A stretch of 64,000 bases of DNA from Cylicocyclus nassatus (GCA_958299035.1 CATQJL010000001.1:24828653-24892652), one strand, 5' to 3'; shown: positions 11,693-22,177, counted from the first letter of the stretch. Notes: a model not told the origin generated them from the sequence alone. Translations and numbers: made by a program.

Positions 11693-12867
11693 TAATACGA
11701 TGCTAAGAAAACGGCAGCATTTCATCGTCTTCCCGAGAGGTAAAATTCAAAAAATCGCAAAAAGGCAATTTTTCGGATTTTCCAAAATACTGAAAAAAGT
11801 AGGTAATTAAAAGTAGATAATCAAATTTTTTCGCAAATTTTTCTCACAAAAATACGCCATAAGATTCAAACTTCACTCCATTGCACAACCGACCATCAGC
11901 TATATAGTCAGCAAAATCCGCGCGGCCTTAGTGCATTTAAGAACAAGTTAAGCTCTCTCAAAATAAAGGTTTCTAGTAAAATGTTTGGGAATTTTTTAGG
12001 CTAGAAATTTTTTTTTAGAATGGTTAGGCTCAACAAAAATATGCGTTATAATAAAAGGTTTGCTGTTTGCAGTAACTTTTCTTGCGTTCAAAAATGTGGT
12101 CTTGGAAAAGAATTATCTTGGTCAGAAATAGAAATTAAAAAAAGTGCATTAATCATGACACAACCTAATATAAGCATGCCTGGAGATTTTGACTACACAA
12201 CTTTTTTAGATTTTTTGAACATTTTTTGGCCTGTCTCAGAATGGCTTCCGTTACAATTTCCCTCCGTAATTTACAGAAATAAGAGCAATCGGTAATTTGC
12301 TCGGTACTGTAAATCTGGATTAAAGCCTGCTCTACAAAAGAGTACTTTAAAAGCTGAAAAGGAGAATGTATTAGGCTGTCCCAAGAGTAAAACCTTCTTC
12401 CGAATAAGTCAAGCTGTCCTTTTTTTCGTGGCAGATTTAGGTACCCCTTAATAGAGCGAAGCAAGCTCTACAGAAAGACCGCCAAAGATCCACTTAAGCC
12501 GTAATCCAGTTAAAGTTTGGAGCAGAAATCGAAAAAAAAATTTATTACCCGAGTACATAAGTAGTATGTAGTGTAGCCTTGAAATATTATCTCCTTGCTT
12601 CCCCTGGTAATTGAGAAATACTAAGTTTAACTGAGAAACCCGAAGAAAGTGACATTTTTGATTTTCGGGCCATTTTTATTCCTTAATTTTGAGCACCGGA
12701 GAGAAACCCCCAAATGCTTTTTTAGATAGCTTTTTTACAAAGCTGAGACCTTGGACGATTATTCTATTAGCAAATGATAACAATTATTTGGAAATAAAAC
12801 CTGCCCTTTAGCTACACAAGTGTAAACAGTTATGATTATACCGTTACATTTTTGAATGTTTATAGTG

Positions 12868-13227
12868 TACTAGCTGGCTTACCCGGTTCCACCCGGCCCT
12901 GTTAAAACACTACGGTAAAGGTCCTATCCTTATCCCTATGCAACCTTTCCCAGTGCACACATCTACATGTCTATTCTCTATTCTCACTGTGTTAGTAATC
13001 TGCATGCTCAATTACGCCCTGTGCCAACTCCCAGCTCCGTATCACAATTTGCGAAAAATCGATAAAATCGATATCGATCGATAACGAAAAGTAGCCCGTG
13101 AGACCCGCCCTGCCCGAAGTGTATGTGTGCCAAGTTTGCTCCGGATCGGTTCAGAAATGGAATTTTCTATTCGGAACATACGTACAGACATACAGACATA
13201 CAGACATTCAACTTTATATATAAGATG
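12868..13227 (+). mobile_element. RTE-like LINE/SINE 3' tail, copy 1
   Basis: It starts CTGGCTTACCCGGTTCCACC and contains CAACTCCCAGCTCCGTA, AAATCGATAAAATCGATATC and GTGCCAAGTTTGCTCCGGAT, then a (CATACAGA)n tail. The CCAAGTTTGGTCCGGATCGG box followed by a short CATACAGA/ACAG microsatellite is typical of RTE-clade LINE tails. Three more copies occur at 28879-29148, 62727-62935 and 62945-63220. Block B lacks it at the matching place (about 33541), so it inserted after the duplication or was lost there. Confidence 0.55.
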
Positions 13228-13590
13228 TGCGATTATCCTTCCCTTTCTCATAATCACATTGAGCATACTTTTCCATCCTTTTTTCCTTTTTCAGCTTATT
13301 TTTTTCCTTTTCTTTCCTTTCATTTTTTCATTTTTTCAGCTTTTTTTTTATTGTTCCGGAACTTACGGTTTTCAGCACACTTATACTAGACAATACTAGC
13401 TCAAATATTTTCCAATACATTTCATAGTCATTTTTTCTAATTTAGATTGCTTTGTAAAGGTATAACAGATTAGTGGGAGTGTACGTGCAATCTGTAAACT
13501 AAGAAATTATAATGATAAGAGAAATAAGCCAGGAAGAAGATTGTAGATCTGAAGCACGAAGCACCTAAGAAGATTGATCAACCCATTTCT

Positions 13591-13609
13591 CCCCCCCCCC
13601 CCACCCCCG
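13591..13609. repeat. Poly-C tract
   Basis: A near-pure run of C. Comparable C or G runs occur at 23086, 25258, 27527, 48472 and 62861. Runs of this kind are prone to length error in assembly. Confidence 0.8.
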
Positions 13610-14499
13610 TCCTATCCAAGCACCTGCTGGTCACTCTCCTTCGCTAAACCATAGTGGCGGCTGTGTTTTACATTTTTTGATGTGCCGACATGCGAGTGGC
13701 TTTCAGACCGTAATCAGTTTGAAGTGAAAAAAGCAAAGGAAATCGTAAAGTTAATATACACACATTCCCAATAAAAATCTCCGCATACATAACAACTACT
13801 ATAGACCAGGTGCTTATACATTTTACATCTCACGGTCTCCCATAAATCGCAAAATTTCACTATCTTTCAAATTCAATTTTTGGCCCTGACAGTTTTGACT
13901 TTGAGCTTTGCTTTATAGAAACATTGATCAACGGGCCTCTGTAAGTTAGTCTACAAGGGTTGTACTGTTCTTCACATTACAAATAATCACTCCGCCAAAA
14001 AAAAATTGAAGATTCTGTTTGGGCGACGGCGAGTGTATGGGACCTAACAGCCTTCAGGTTAGTCATGGCTATAATAACTCTTTGCGTTTGTGTCACAAAT
14101 GTTACTGAGCGAATACGAATACGGGGAATTTTTGAAGAAATTTGCTATTTTTAAGCATCAACCTTTAACTTTCATTGTAGGAGCATTTGTTAGATTTTGA
14201 GAAATTTTGGAAAGCTAAGTCAAGCTTCCATTCTCTAAGATTACTAGTATGACTTATTACAGCGAAAACTCAAAAATGAAAAGACTTATGGAACAACCTA
14301 ATAAATCAAGCTTTAGTACTTTGCGATTACAAACAAAATAAGTCGGATCCATTTTTGAGAAAGGGTGATATGCCCCCCAAAATGAGTCAAAAGATTTCGG
14401 TATGTGGTTTGCATCAGCTGTAAAAGAATCTCATTGTTCGCCTTATGCAAGAAGAGAAAGACGTTTCGGAAGAATTTTTATGCTCCACTAGAGCATATA

Positions 14500-15368
14500 T
14501 TAGGGTGATCGGTAAAAAATGGGGCACCTAGAGAATAAATGTAGATTTCTCAAAAAAGAAAAGCGATTAAACTTCCAAATTTTGATAGATGTTAGAATTA
14601 ATTATTCTTTTTCAGAAAATACCTATAAGGTCATTTACATCCTAATAATTTTTATAGTGGCTGAGATGCAAAATTAGCCACTTTGACAAATTATAAACTT
14701 CGGGCAATATCTGCGCAGTAAAACATGCGAAACCATCCAAAGTACCACTGCTGCAATGCGTGAAGGTGCAGTCATCAGATACACGATAGGCTGCTGGCCT
14801 CAACTTCCAAATTCAGAAGATATGGAAGATATGGATTAGCAGCTTTGAGAACAAAGATACGTGCTACTCAATTTTTTGCAGGTGAACGCATGTTTTATAG
14901 GTACCATCTGAAAGAGCTTTTTACGCTCTATCCATACATATGCAGCCTACCTCACATTCTATCTGTCTTCGGAGAATACAGATTGAAACTTGATTTATTG
15001 GTTTTTGTTGTGCCAAAAAATCGCGATTTTTCAGGTATTTCGCTTTTTTTATCCAGAAATAGAAAGATCTGTATGTTCAACACATTGTTCGAAAGAGCAT
15101 GAAGAGCTCTTTTGAAGTATATCAACTGCTCCATAACCTTACGGTATGGCAGCGCAAGAATGAGCGATGTTCAAAAAGCCTGTTCCAGTTCTTCTGGACA
15201 CCACGCGTGGGGTTGTGGGAGAGGAGCGTTGACGCTTTGCCAGAATAGTAGGCGAAGGTCGCTTATATAAGCGACGTTTAGGTTGCAGCCTGCTTGTTGC
15301 TGATCGAAACAAAAAGTCTCAAAATTTAATAAAAATCAAGCTGCCCCATTTTCTACCGATCACCTTAA
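14500..15368. mobile_element. TA-inserting MITE with an empty site in block B
   Basis: The element is 869 bp, with ends TTAGGGTGATCGGTAAAAAA and the complement TTCTACCGATCACCTTAA, each flanked by TA (14498-14499 and 15369-15370). The duplicated block B reads GAGCATATAATTC at 35770-35780, precisely the unoccupied target, which fixes the borders. No transposase is encoded; a plus-strand ORF at 14845-15102 has no recognisable domain. The TA duplication suggests Tc1/mariner-type mobilisation. Confidence 0.85.
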
Positions 15369-15491
15369 TAATTCGTATTCAATCGCAGGGTGGGCAAATG
15401 ATGGAAACATTTTATGCGTGATTTTTACGATAAAGGCAACTCATTCAACTCTGGTTTTTTTCTGCGAAGTAATTTAGGGAGTGGGAGAGTC

Positions 15492-15864
15492 TCATTTCAA
15501 GATTCTTCTCCGGATAACATTCTTTTTCATGAGGCACTTTCTGAGGCACTTCAAACACGGTTTAGATAAATCAATACAAGTGCCCGTGAAGTTGCATTTT
15601 CCTTTTTTCTCGCACTTCTTCTCGCACTGCAAAGGTGTGATTGGAATTCTATACATGCTCAAATCACTATTCAAGATTAAAATCAATCGAACCAACCTTT
15701 TCTAAAGCTCCTTTTACAGCTTTGATATTCGATCTACTCGGACAACTCTTCTCTTTATAGCCCCCGCATATGCAAGACAAAAACAAGCGCTTTAAGCCTT
15801 CCAAACATCCCGCATTAGTGCATGCTAATAGAACGATAAGAACGATGATTGACTTGCCGAGCAT
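15492..15864 (-). CDS. Small secreted 11-cysteine protein, copy A (two exons)
   Basis: I do not recognise a named family. Exon 1 (15864-15697) encodes 56 residues: a hydrophobic signal peptide (MLGKSIIVLIVLLACTNA) and mature cysteines C20, C31, C33 and C41. A 70-bp intron (15696-15627; GTTGGT to TTTGCAG) follows in phase 0. Exon 2 (15626-15492) adds 44 residues with C57, C61, C67, C73, C80, C83 and C87 and a basic tail (IRRRILK), then TGA; total 100 aa. An AG acceptor (TTCCAG) lies 6 nt before the ATG and may be a trans-splice site. The paralogue at 35862-36266 keeps the exon boundaries, the phase and all 11 mature cysteines with near-equal spacing, while other residues differ widely, which argues for a functional secreted, disulphide-bonded protein. 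The start at 15864 is chosen because the paralogue begins there. Function is unknown. Confidence 0.7.
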
Positions 15865-15880
15865 TGTTACCTGGAACATT
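15865..15880 (-). promoter_or_regulatory. Putative 3' splice / SL trans-splice acceptor
   Basis: On the minus strand TTCCAG ends 6 nt upstream of the ATG. The paralogous gene has TTTTGCAG at exactly the same distance (36273-36280). An acceptor directly ahead of a start codon with no room for an upstream coding exon fits nematode spliced-leader addition; an ordinary 5'-UTR intron is the alternative. Confidence 0.45.
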
Positions 15881-16129
15881 AATGCACATAATCTAACAAT
15901 CAATTGATCAAACGTCTTTGATTATAAATAATCTGCAAACTAATGCTCTGTCAAAAGACAACATCTACCTCTTCTGCTTTTGTGAACCTTTTTGACTTTT
16001 AGAGGCTTAAATACAATTCAATCAACTATTTTGACGCTTTTTGAGCCTATCTGCCTGTGAATATCCAAAATAAAGTGAACTCTGATTTGAGAAGAGAGCA
16101 CATCAGTCAGAAACTATGTTATAATCGTT

Positions 16130-16231
16130 TACGAGGTGTTCTATGTAGTTTTGAGAGGATTTCTTGCTTTCGCACAAGCAATATCGTAACTCAGTGTCAC
16201 AAGTGCAACGCGAATTGCCAAAGCGGAAAAG
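16130..16231 (+). pseudogene. Broken exon of a possible Ly6/uPAR-like secreted protein, copy A
   Basis: The 3' part encodes IVTQCHKCNANCQSGK, ending at a GTGAGG donor (16232). The upstream part, a hydrophobic LRGFLAFAQA segment, lies in a different frame and is followed by a stop, so a signal peptide and the CxxC start no longer join. Copy B (36530-36626) keeps the two parts in one frame but lacks a start codon, through loss of four bases that contain ATG in A. A hydrophobic leader followed by QCYKC is how many Ly6/uPAR-fold proteins begin. No later exons were found. Confidence 0.35.
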
Positions 16232-16280
16232 GTGAGGTTTGTGCTAGCACGTTCCATAGCAATTTAAGGCACAATTAGTA

Positions 16281-16968
16281 TTAGGTTGTCCGGAAATTAA
16301 TGTCCGTTTTCTTTTTAGTCCTGAATAGGCTTCATTGTACCATTCGATAGAGCAAAGCAAGCTCTACGAGACGGCGGTCTTGCTTCAGCAAAAACTCTGA
16401 TCCATTTCGAGTTTGGAGCCAAAAACTGAAAGGATCTAACCGCCCAAAAAATCGATAAAAATCATAACTCAGTTCATGAAAATCCTACAAACATTCTAAT
16501 TTACTCACGTAAACACTGTCCGCATAAGATATCTATGTACGCCCTTGCCGTGCTGCAAATTTAAGTTTATACTCAGGTTTGTAGTATAAATCTACTTATG
16601 TGAAAACGACACAGCATCACTTTGGCAAAAGCATGAAAATTTCCTTTTTCCTGATTCCTAACAAAGGAAGAAATACGGCAGTGGCGTATATATATGTCTT
16701 ATGCGGCTAATGTTTACGTGAGCAAGTTAGAAATCTTGTAGGATTCCTATGAAGTGAGTTACGATTTTCCACGATTTTCGGGAAGTTGAATCTTTCCAGT
16801 TTTTGGCTCAAAACACGAGGTGGATCAGAGCTGCTGCTCAAGCAAGATAGATATCTTGTAGAGCTTGCTTTGCTTTATCTAATGGTATTTTGAAGCCTAT
16901 TCAATATTGAAAAGTACAACTTATTGCGGCTGAAATTCAAGACGGACATTAATTTCCGGACAACCTAA
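16281..16968. mobile_element. Long-palindrome TA-inserting MITE with an empty site in block B
   Basis: The element is 688 bp with ends TTAGGTTGTCCGGAAATTAA and complement, flanked by TA (16279-16280 and 16969-16970). Block B has the undisrupted site at about 36675-36690 (CACAATTATCACTTCATTACC, read in two parts here). Its arms share the GATAGAGCAAAGCAAGCTCT segment with the element at 10745-11692. Non-autonomous. Confidence 0.85.
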
Positions 16969-17139
16969 TACTTCGTTACCACAAATACTAAAAGATTTAT
17001 TGTAAAGGTTCTTTCCAGAGCTCGAGTAATTAATATGGTTCACAGGTGAGGGATAGCATGAAAGTAAATAGGAGAAGAAATCAGCATTTTGGGTTACCTC
17101 CGCAGACAACTGGTCCTTTTGCGATGCTGTTGCATGTAA

Positions 17140-17790
17140 TTGGGGGAATTGTGGAAATTATTCGAATGTGGCGGGTGGTGTAGGTCTAAGTGTTCGACTA
17201 TATTCGACCTGACGCTTGCTTACTTATCTTCAGCCCGGACACATGCTGATTAAACAAACAGAGATAAATTCTTACAAATGTTGCTTTAAAAGCACATTTT
17301 TAGAGCGGCAGCTGTCAAAACGAGTGCGATTATCTAACAATAAAAATTCAAATTTAAAAATTTTATCTAACAACAAAAATTTACATTCACTCATACTGTG
17401 CTGGCAATGTCGCTCATCAAACCCTGTGTATGTTTTGCTCAGTATCGAAAAGGCAACAAATTAGTGATAATTTGTTCGCCGCAGCTGCCCTGCTTTGTTG
17501 GAAAAGCGCATGTTGTTTAAACGTCCGTGCTAACATGGTTTCAGCCATTACATAACACCCAAAGTTAAAACGGTGAAGGACAAGTGAATGACATGGTGCA
17601 CCGAAATGTGCTACAGAAGACGAAGCTCGGGCGCGAGATTTTCGTTTGGCACTAAAGAGGCAGGGAAGCTACAGTATTTTGCCGAATTTTTGTAAATGCA
17701 AAGTGGCTTCATTAGCTTGATTTTGACCTCATCGCTCTTGTTTTATTCTAAGGCGTTTAGTGGGAAACTGACAAGAGAAGGAAGCTGGCG
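17140..17790. repeat. Dispersed/duplicated unit, copy 1
   Basis: Landmarks in order are GGCGGGTGGTGTAGG, TTCGACCTGACGCTTGC, ACTTATCTTCA, CATGCTGATTAAACAAA, GCGGCAGCTGTCAAAACG, CATGACTT or CATGGTTTCAGCCATTAC, AAGTGAATGACATGG and GGCGTTTAGTGG. The same order occurs at 25320-26665 (interrupted by a MITE) and 37165-37730. No coding content is recognised. Confidence 0.65.
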
Positions 17791-18788
17791 ACCATTGCCA
17801 TTTGAAATATGCCATACATCAAAGTGCTTGTGTTAGATCGCTGCTCGAAACTATTTCGTTAGCTGCGGAACTTATTCCTGATTTTGAGATTAACGCAGAA
17901 ATATTCGCCCGATGGAGATCAACGAGCATCTATTGGGCGATAATCGACAGCGCTCACCATTAGACCATTCGAGACAGGGCCCGGCAGGAGGTGGCATTTC
18001 AAAATTTTGAAAACGATATCCCCTTTGAAGCCAAAATTTCTTACGACTCCCCCTTTGACCCTATTTTTGACCCCCGTAAGTCTCTGACAAACAGATATAC
18101 ACAAATATAATAATAAAATGGGCGGCCTCAGCGCTTATTATAGTAGTACTACCTGGCTTTCCTGGTCCAGCCCGGGTCATCGTTTGAGGGGATGGCCAGA
18201 AACCACACTTTGTCCTTCTACCTTCCCGTCCTTTTGGCCCATATTCTCCACCCCTTTTCTGCAGTATCAATACTGCACTGCAGCCCTTCCCCTTACCCTC
18301 CTGCACGAGCTTACCTCAGAAAGGCTTATTGGAGTGACTGCACCTTCTAATTTTGAAGTGGAAATGAACTTCACTGCATTATTCACACCAAAATGTGCAA
18401 GCAGTCTGTTAGCGGCTGGTAAGTGTTCACTTTCCTTTTCCTGCCAAAAATCATTAAATCGATAGAAGAATTCTACGAATTGCTTTGAAGGGTAGCTTAA
18501 AACTATCTAACGAGGCCGAAAATATATGTTTTCAAGGTTTCAGCTCGATGGGTTTATCCGCAAAGGAATCTATAAAAAAACATAGGGTCAAGATTTGCAC
18601 AAACTTTGACGTTTATATATCTAAAATACTACTCATTTATTAGTCAGCTGCGAAACTTTACAATTTACAATAACCGATTGCAATTGGAGCGCGCTTTCCG
18701 AGGCCGATCATAACGCTGTGAACCCTATTTGGGGCTGTATCGAAGCGGTGCCTTGGTGGTTTTGGAGGCGGATTTGAACATACAGTAA

Positions 18789-19057
18789 TACTCTCGACCT
18801 AGTCCACATTTATGTAAAGAAATCCGGGAAATTATGTGAAGGGAAGCAGGGAGCCACCCCAGGTGGCTCCCAGGTGGCGCGGGAGCCTCCTAATTTCGAA
18901 AAACACTTGCCATTTTTTAAATACTCTCGACCTAGTCCACATTCATGTAAAGAAATCCGGGAAATTATGTGAAGGGAAGCAGGGAGCCACCCCAGGTGGC
19001 TCCCAGGTGGCGCGGGAGCCACCTAATTTCGAAAAACACTTGCCATTTTTTAAATTC
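18789..19057. repeat. Two-copy 133-bp tandem duplication
   Basis: The unit starting ACTCTCGACCTAGTCCACAT at 18790 is repeated at 18923 with only a few differences. Each copy contains a 10-bp hairpin (GGGAGCCACC, 3-nt loop, GGTGGCTCCC). The near-identity suggests a recent tandem event. Confidence 0.85.
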
Positions 19058-19302
19058 ACATAAGTTTCTCATAACTCTTCATACTTTTTTTGTGCTCATG
19101 GTCCTCCAACTATACAGCAAATTTGGTGCCATATCGTTATTTGTGCATTGTAAACGAGCCTATTTTGTTATTTTCCTCTTACAAAATTGCGATTTGAATT
19201 CCCGCCTGCGGGCAGGCTAGCGATCGGAGCACAGAATCTTCACATTGCTGGAATCTAAGTTTATAGGACAGTACCATCAACAAAGAATGATGAATAAAGA
19301 AT

Positions 19303-19314
19303 GATATGTGCACT
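19303..19314. repeat. Left target-site duplication of the Penelope-like element
   Basis: GATATGTGCACT here is repeated exactly at 22107-22118, immediately outside the element. Variable-length target duplications in this size range fit Penelope-like elements. Confidence 0.75.
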
Positions 19315-19733
19315 ATAGGTTAGTTCTCAGTAAGTTAGTAAGCGTTCTAAGATTGTTATTTTATCAATATAACGTCAATACAGTAAACAGGTCGACGTTT
19401 CGGCAGGGTCGCCTTTTTCAAGACCTGGAAAGTGAGACAGTAGATTCGACGCTCCAAGGGTAGACATACTTCAGCGATACACTTCAAGTGGCTGTCCACC
19501 ACTCTGACACTTAGTCAGGCCACTATATGCTAACTCTTGTGATGGAATGAGGTTCCCTTTTAAGGTCAGACTCAAATCCACACAATGATAAGAATGGGAT
19601 GAGCTACTGATAGCCATTTTCTCTTCCTTTCTGTTCAGTTTGGGATATTTGGATGTGATCCAACAAGCCTCTATGGTCTTTCGTGCTGCAATGTCGGTTT
19701 CTTTCGAAAGGATAGCAACGTTAATTTGAAACT

Positions 19734-20119
19734 CTATGTCCTGATGGCAAAGCACATGATGTGGCGATGTGCGCCAAGAGACGTGGACACTCGCGATTTT
19801 CTCATTTCGTCCAAATGTTCGTTAATTCGTACATACAGCGTTCTTCCTGTTTCTCCAATATATTCTTCCCCACACAGTTTACAAGATATCAAGTACACAA
19901 CGCCACGACACATGCAATCTCCCGGTTTGTTAGAATTGCATACATTACAGTCTGTTTTTGAACGGGCTGGATCGTAACCTCTGTTACGCACCAGGGCTGC
20001 TTGAGGTTTGGGGGTGGGACTTCGACAACTCTAAGCATATTTTGCAGACTGGCTTTATGAGCGCAGTTTCTAATCGCAGCGCTTAACTTATCCGATATGA
20101 ATGGCATAAGGAATGACAC
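19734..20119 (-). pseudogene. Inverted partial copy: RT C-terminal tail and GIY-YIG domain
   Basis: The minus strand encodes the same residues as 21250-21636, including VVYLISCKLCGEEYIGETGR, in two overlapping frames (20119-19889, then 19991-19734). The peptide differs from the plus-strand copy at a few positions (for example CRGVV against CRDVV). It has no RT core and is not expected to be functional. It shows that the frame break existed before, or was copied during, the inversion. Confidence 0.8.
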
Positions 20120-20161
20120 CTTTTCGCAACTGACATCATTGAAAACTGTAGCATTATCCTT

Positions 20162-21481
20162 GTGACGAACGTTTGTGTTTTCGTTTTTCGACGTTTTTTT
20201 GTTTTTTTAATAGCGCGAACAGCAGGCCTCGCAAAGCGAACTGTATCCCGCCTCAAGATTGATGTACCAGTCTGTCCTGTACTATACGTACTCATTAAAA
20301 CACACAAATTACCATCCGACTTACTCAATTCAGAAAATCCTTCGGACTACAAAGTTCGCCCTATCATCAGTAACGTCGGTGGTCCGACACTCAGGATATC
20401 CTGGTTACTCAATCTGATATTGACACAATTACTAAAACATGTCCCCGCACACTTGTCCAATACGAATGCCTTACTTAACCATTTGGAAACTGCGCGATTC
20501 AGTGAAAATGACGTCATAGAATCCTTTGACGTCACCTCTCTATTTACAAATGTCTCGAATTCCAATGCGTTAGAAGCCGTTTTCGAATTACTGTTCGAAA
20601 AGAGTAACAGTATCAATTTCTATGGCTTTAACATACTGCAAGTTATGGCATTGTTGAGAGAATGTTTAGAATGTTCGGTTTTCAAATGGGCGGGACAGTA
20701 TTATAAACAAACTAGGGGACTCGCAATGGGCCAGTGTTTGGCACCTATTTTAGCAATAGCATTTATGTCGAAGATAGAAGAACCAATTCTCAACCGCCGA
20801 CCTGTTCTTTACTACAGATACATTGATGATACTATCATCGTGTGTCCAACACAAGCGGAAATGGATCTATGCTTTGACATACTCAATACTCAATCAACTG
20901 ACATCGAATTCACAAGGGAAACGCCTAAGCAGGGATGGTTACCATTCCTAATGTCCAGATCTGCTTATGCAGAGGAGAGTACAGAACAACGCTGGTATAG
21001 GAAACCAACCAATAAGAACATACTTGTACATTACTCCTCTGCACACCCAATTCAAATGAAACTTAGCATTATCAGAAACATGCTGCGAACGTCAAAAAGA
21101 GTGTCTTCAAATAGCACTCTAGAATTCGCATCGAACAAACAGGCTATCCAAATTGCACACGCAAACGGTTACCTGCTGTCGAAAAACGAAAACACAAACG
21201 TTTGTCACAAGGATAATGCTACAGTTTTCAATGATGTCAGTTGCGAAAAGGTGTCATTCCTTATACCATTCATATCGGATAAGATAAGCGCTGCGATTAG
21301 AAACTGCGCTCATAAAGCCGGCCTGCAAAATATGCTTAGAGTTGTCGAAGTCCGACCCCCAAACCTCAAGCAGCCCTGGTGCGTAACAGAGGTTACGATC
21401 CAGCCCGTTCAAAAACAGACTGTAATGTATGCAATTCTAACAAACCGGGAGATTGCATGTGTCGTGACGTTGTGTACTTGA
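20162..21481 (+). CDS. Penelope-like reverse transcriptase (5'-truncated, frameshifted at 3' end)
   Basis: The real homology begins near residue 18 (ARTAGLAKRTVSRLK), because the first residues come from the inverted arm. Motifs in order are VLIKTHKLP (the Penelope KTHK motif, about residue 45), YKVRPIISN, FDVTSLFTNV (motif A), TRGLAMGQCLAPILA (motif B), YYRYIDDTIIV (catalytic RT5 with IDD), then WYRKPTNKNILVHYSSAHP. This is a Penelope-type RT for target-primed copying of the element RNA. The frame is lost near 21376, where the expected tail continues in the +1 frame into the GIY-YIG ORF at 21379-21636; residues after PPNLKQ are out-of-frame. The N-terminal third of a full-length protein is absent. 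Confidence 0.85.
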   Translation: MTNVCVFVFRRFFVFLIARTAGLAKRTVSRLKIDVPVCPVLYVLIKTHKLPSDLLNSENPSDYKVRPIISNVGGPTLRISWLLNLILTQLLKHVPAHLSNTNALLNHLETARFSENDVIESFDVTSLFTNVSNSNALEAVFELLFEKSNSINFYGFNILQVMALLRECLECSVFKWAGQYYKQTRGLAMGQCLAPILAIAFMSKIEEPILNRRPVLYYRYIDDTIIVCPTQAEMDLCFDILNTQSTDIEFTRETPKQGWLPFLMSRSAYAEESTEQRWYRKPTNKNILVHYSSAHPIQMKLSIIRNMLRTSKRVSSNSTLEFASNKQAIQIAHANGYLLSKNENTNVCHKDNATVFNDVSCEKVSFLIPFISDKISAAIRNCAHKAGLQNMLRVVEVRPPNLKQPWCVTEVTIQPVQKQTVMYAILTNREIACVVTLCT

Positions 21482-21636
21482 TATCTTGTAAACTGTGTGG
21501 GGAAGAATATATTGGAGAAACAGGAAGAACGCTGTATGTACGAATTAACGAACATTTGGACGGAATGAGAAAATCGCGAGTGTCCACGTCTCTTGGCGCA
21601 CATCGCCACATCATGTGCTTTGCCATCAGGACATAG
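21379..21636 (+). CDS. GIY-YIG endonuclease domain of the Penelope-like element
   Basis: The ORF reads LVRNRGYDP-type linker, then a CxxC-type finger (DCNVCNSNKPGDC), then VVYLISCKLCGEEYIGETGR, the GIY-YIG signature (here VYLI and YIG), and VRINEHLDGMRK with the conserved Arg, Glu and His. This nuclease normally nicks the target to prime reverse transcription. It should be fused to the RT; a one-base frame difference separates the two here. Confidence 0.85.
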   Translation: MRNRGYDPARSKTDCNVCNSNKPGDCMCRDVVYLISCKLCGEEYIGETGRTLYVRINEHLDGMRKSRVSTSLGAHRHIMCFAIRT

Positions 21637-22106
21637 AGTTTCAAATTAACGTTGCTATCCTTTCGAAAGAAACCTACATTGCAGCACGAAAGACCATAGA
21701 GGCTTGTTGGATCACGTCCAAATATCCCAAACTGAACAGAAAGGAAGAGAAAATGGCTATCAGTAGTGAGCTCATCCCATTCTTATCATTGTGTGGATTT
21801 GAGTCTGACCTTAAAAGGGAACCTCATTCCATCACAAGAGTTAGCATATAGTGGCCTGACTAAGTGTGAGAGTGGTGGACAGCCACTTGAAGTGTATCGC
21901 TGAAATATGTCTACCCTTGGAGCGTCGAATCTACTGACTCACTTTCCAGGTCTTGAAAAAGGCGACCCTGCCGAAACGTCGACCTGTTTACTGTATTAAC
22001 GTTATATTGATAAACGGATAACAATCTTAGAACGCTTACTAACTTACTGAGAACTAACCTATACTGAACATAAAATGCCAAGATCAAGGATGGTCGAGCA
22101 TGAAAA

Positions 22107-22118
22107 GATATGTGCACT
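22107..22118. repeat. Right target-site duplication of the Penelope-like element
   Basis: GATATGTGCACT, identical to 19303-19314. Confidence 0.75.
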
Positions 22119-22131
22119 GTTTATCGGTAAA

Positions 22132-22177
22132 CAAAGGGGAAGTCGTATTTTGACCCCAAAATACGACTTCCCCTTTG
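22132..22177. repeat. Perfect 20-bp hairpin, 6-nt loop
   Basis: CAAAGGGGAAGTCGTATTTT (22132-22151), loop GACCCC, then the exact complement (22158-22177). A related AAAGGGG-nn-TCGTTTT word is scattered through the window (26676, 34018, 40580, 41136), usually next to a GGGCCCGGC/GGGTCTGGGAC motif, so this is probably a dispersed repeat rather than a terminator. Confidence 0.7.

Larger units (their letters stand above)
12160..17870. repeat. Segmental duplication, block A
   Basis: Block A matches block B (about 32560-37835) in order and orientation. Paired landmarks include 12170/32560 (AGCATGCCTGGAGAT against AACATGCCTGAAGAT), 12790/33470, 13440/33705, 13605/34118 (GTCCTATC), 15492-15864/35862-36266 (a gene pair), 16100-16231/36500-36626, 16975/36690, 17216/37255 and 17700-17860/37650-37830. 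Identity by eye is moderate, with many indels. The two blocks differ by insertions at 12866-13340, 14500-15368 and 16281-16968 in A, and 34675-35544 in B. Confidence 0.8.
19315..22106 (+). mobile_element. Penelope-like element, 5'-truncated, with inverted partial copy
   Basis: The element is 2.8 kb between 12-bp direct repeats. It has a plus-strand reverse transcriptase ORF and a GIY-YIG endonuclease, then about 440 bp of 3' sequence. The left part (19315-20192) is an inverted copy of the 3' part (21178-22063), so the element is head-to-head with about 880-bp arms and the RT region (20193-21177) as the loop. The N-terminal part of the usual Penelope protein is missing. Inverted and truncated arrangements of this type are known for Penelope-like elements. 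Both arms carry the same frame break between RT thumb and endonuclease. Confidence 0.85.

Noticed and set aside
12020..12295. Shared peptide FLDFL..FWP.SEWL in ORFs at 12020-12295 and 32425-32640
   Set aside because: The similarity lies at the start of the duplicated blocks; no conserved start, splice site or domain and the upstream parts do not match, so I treat it as duplicated noncoding DNA.
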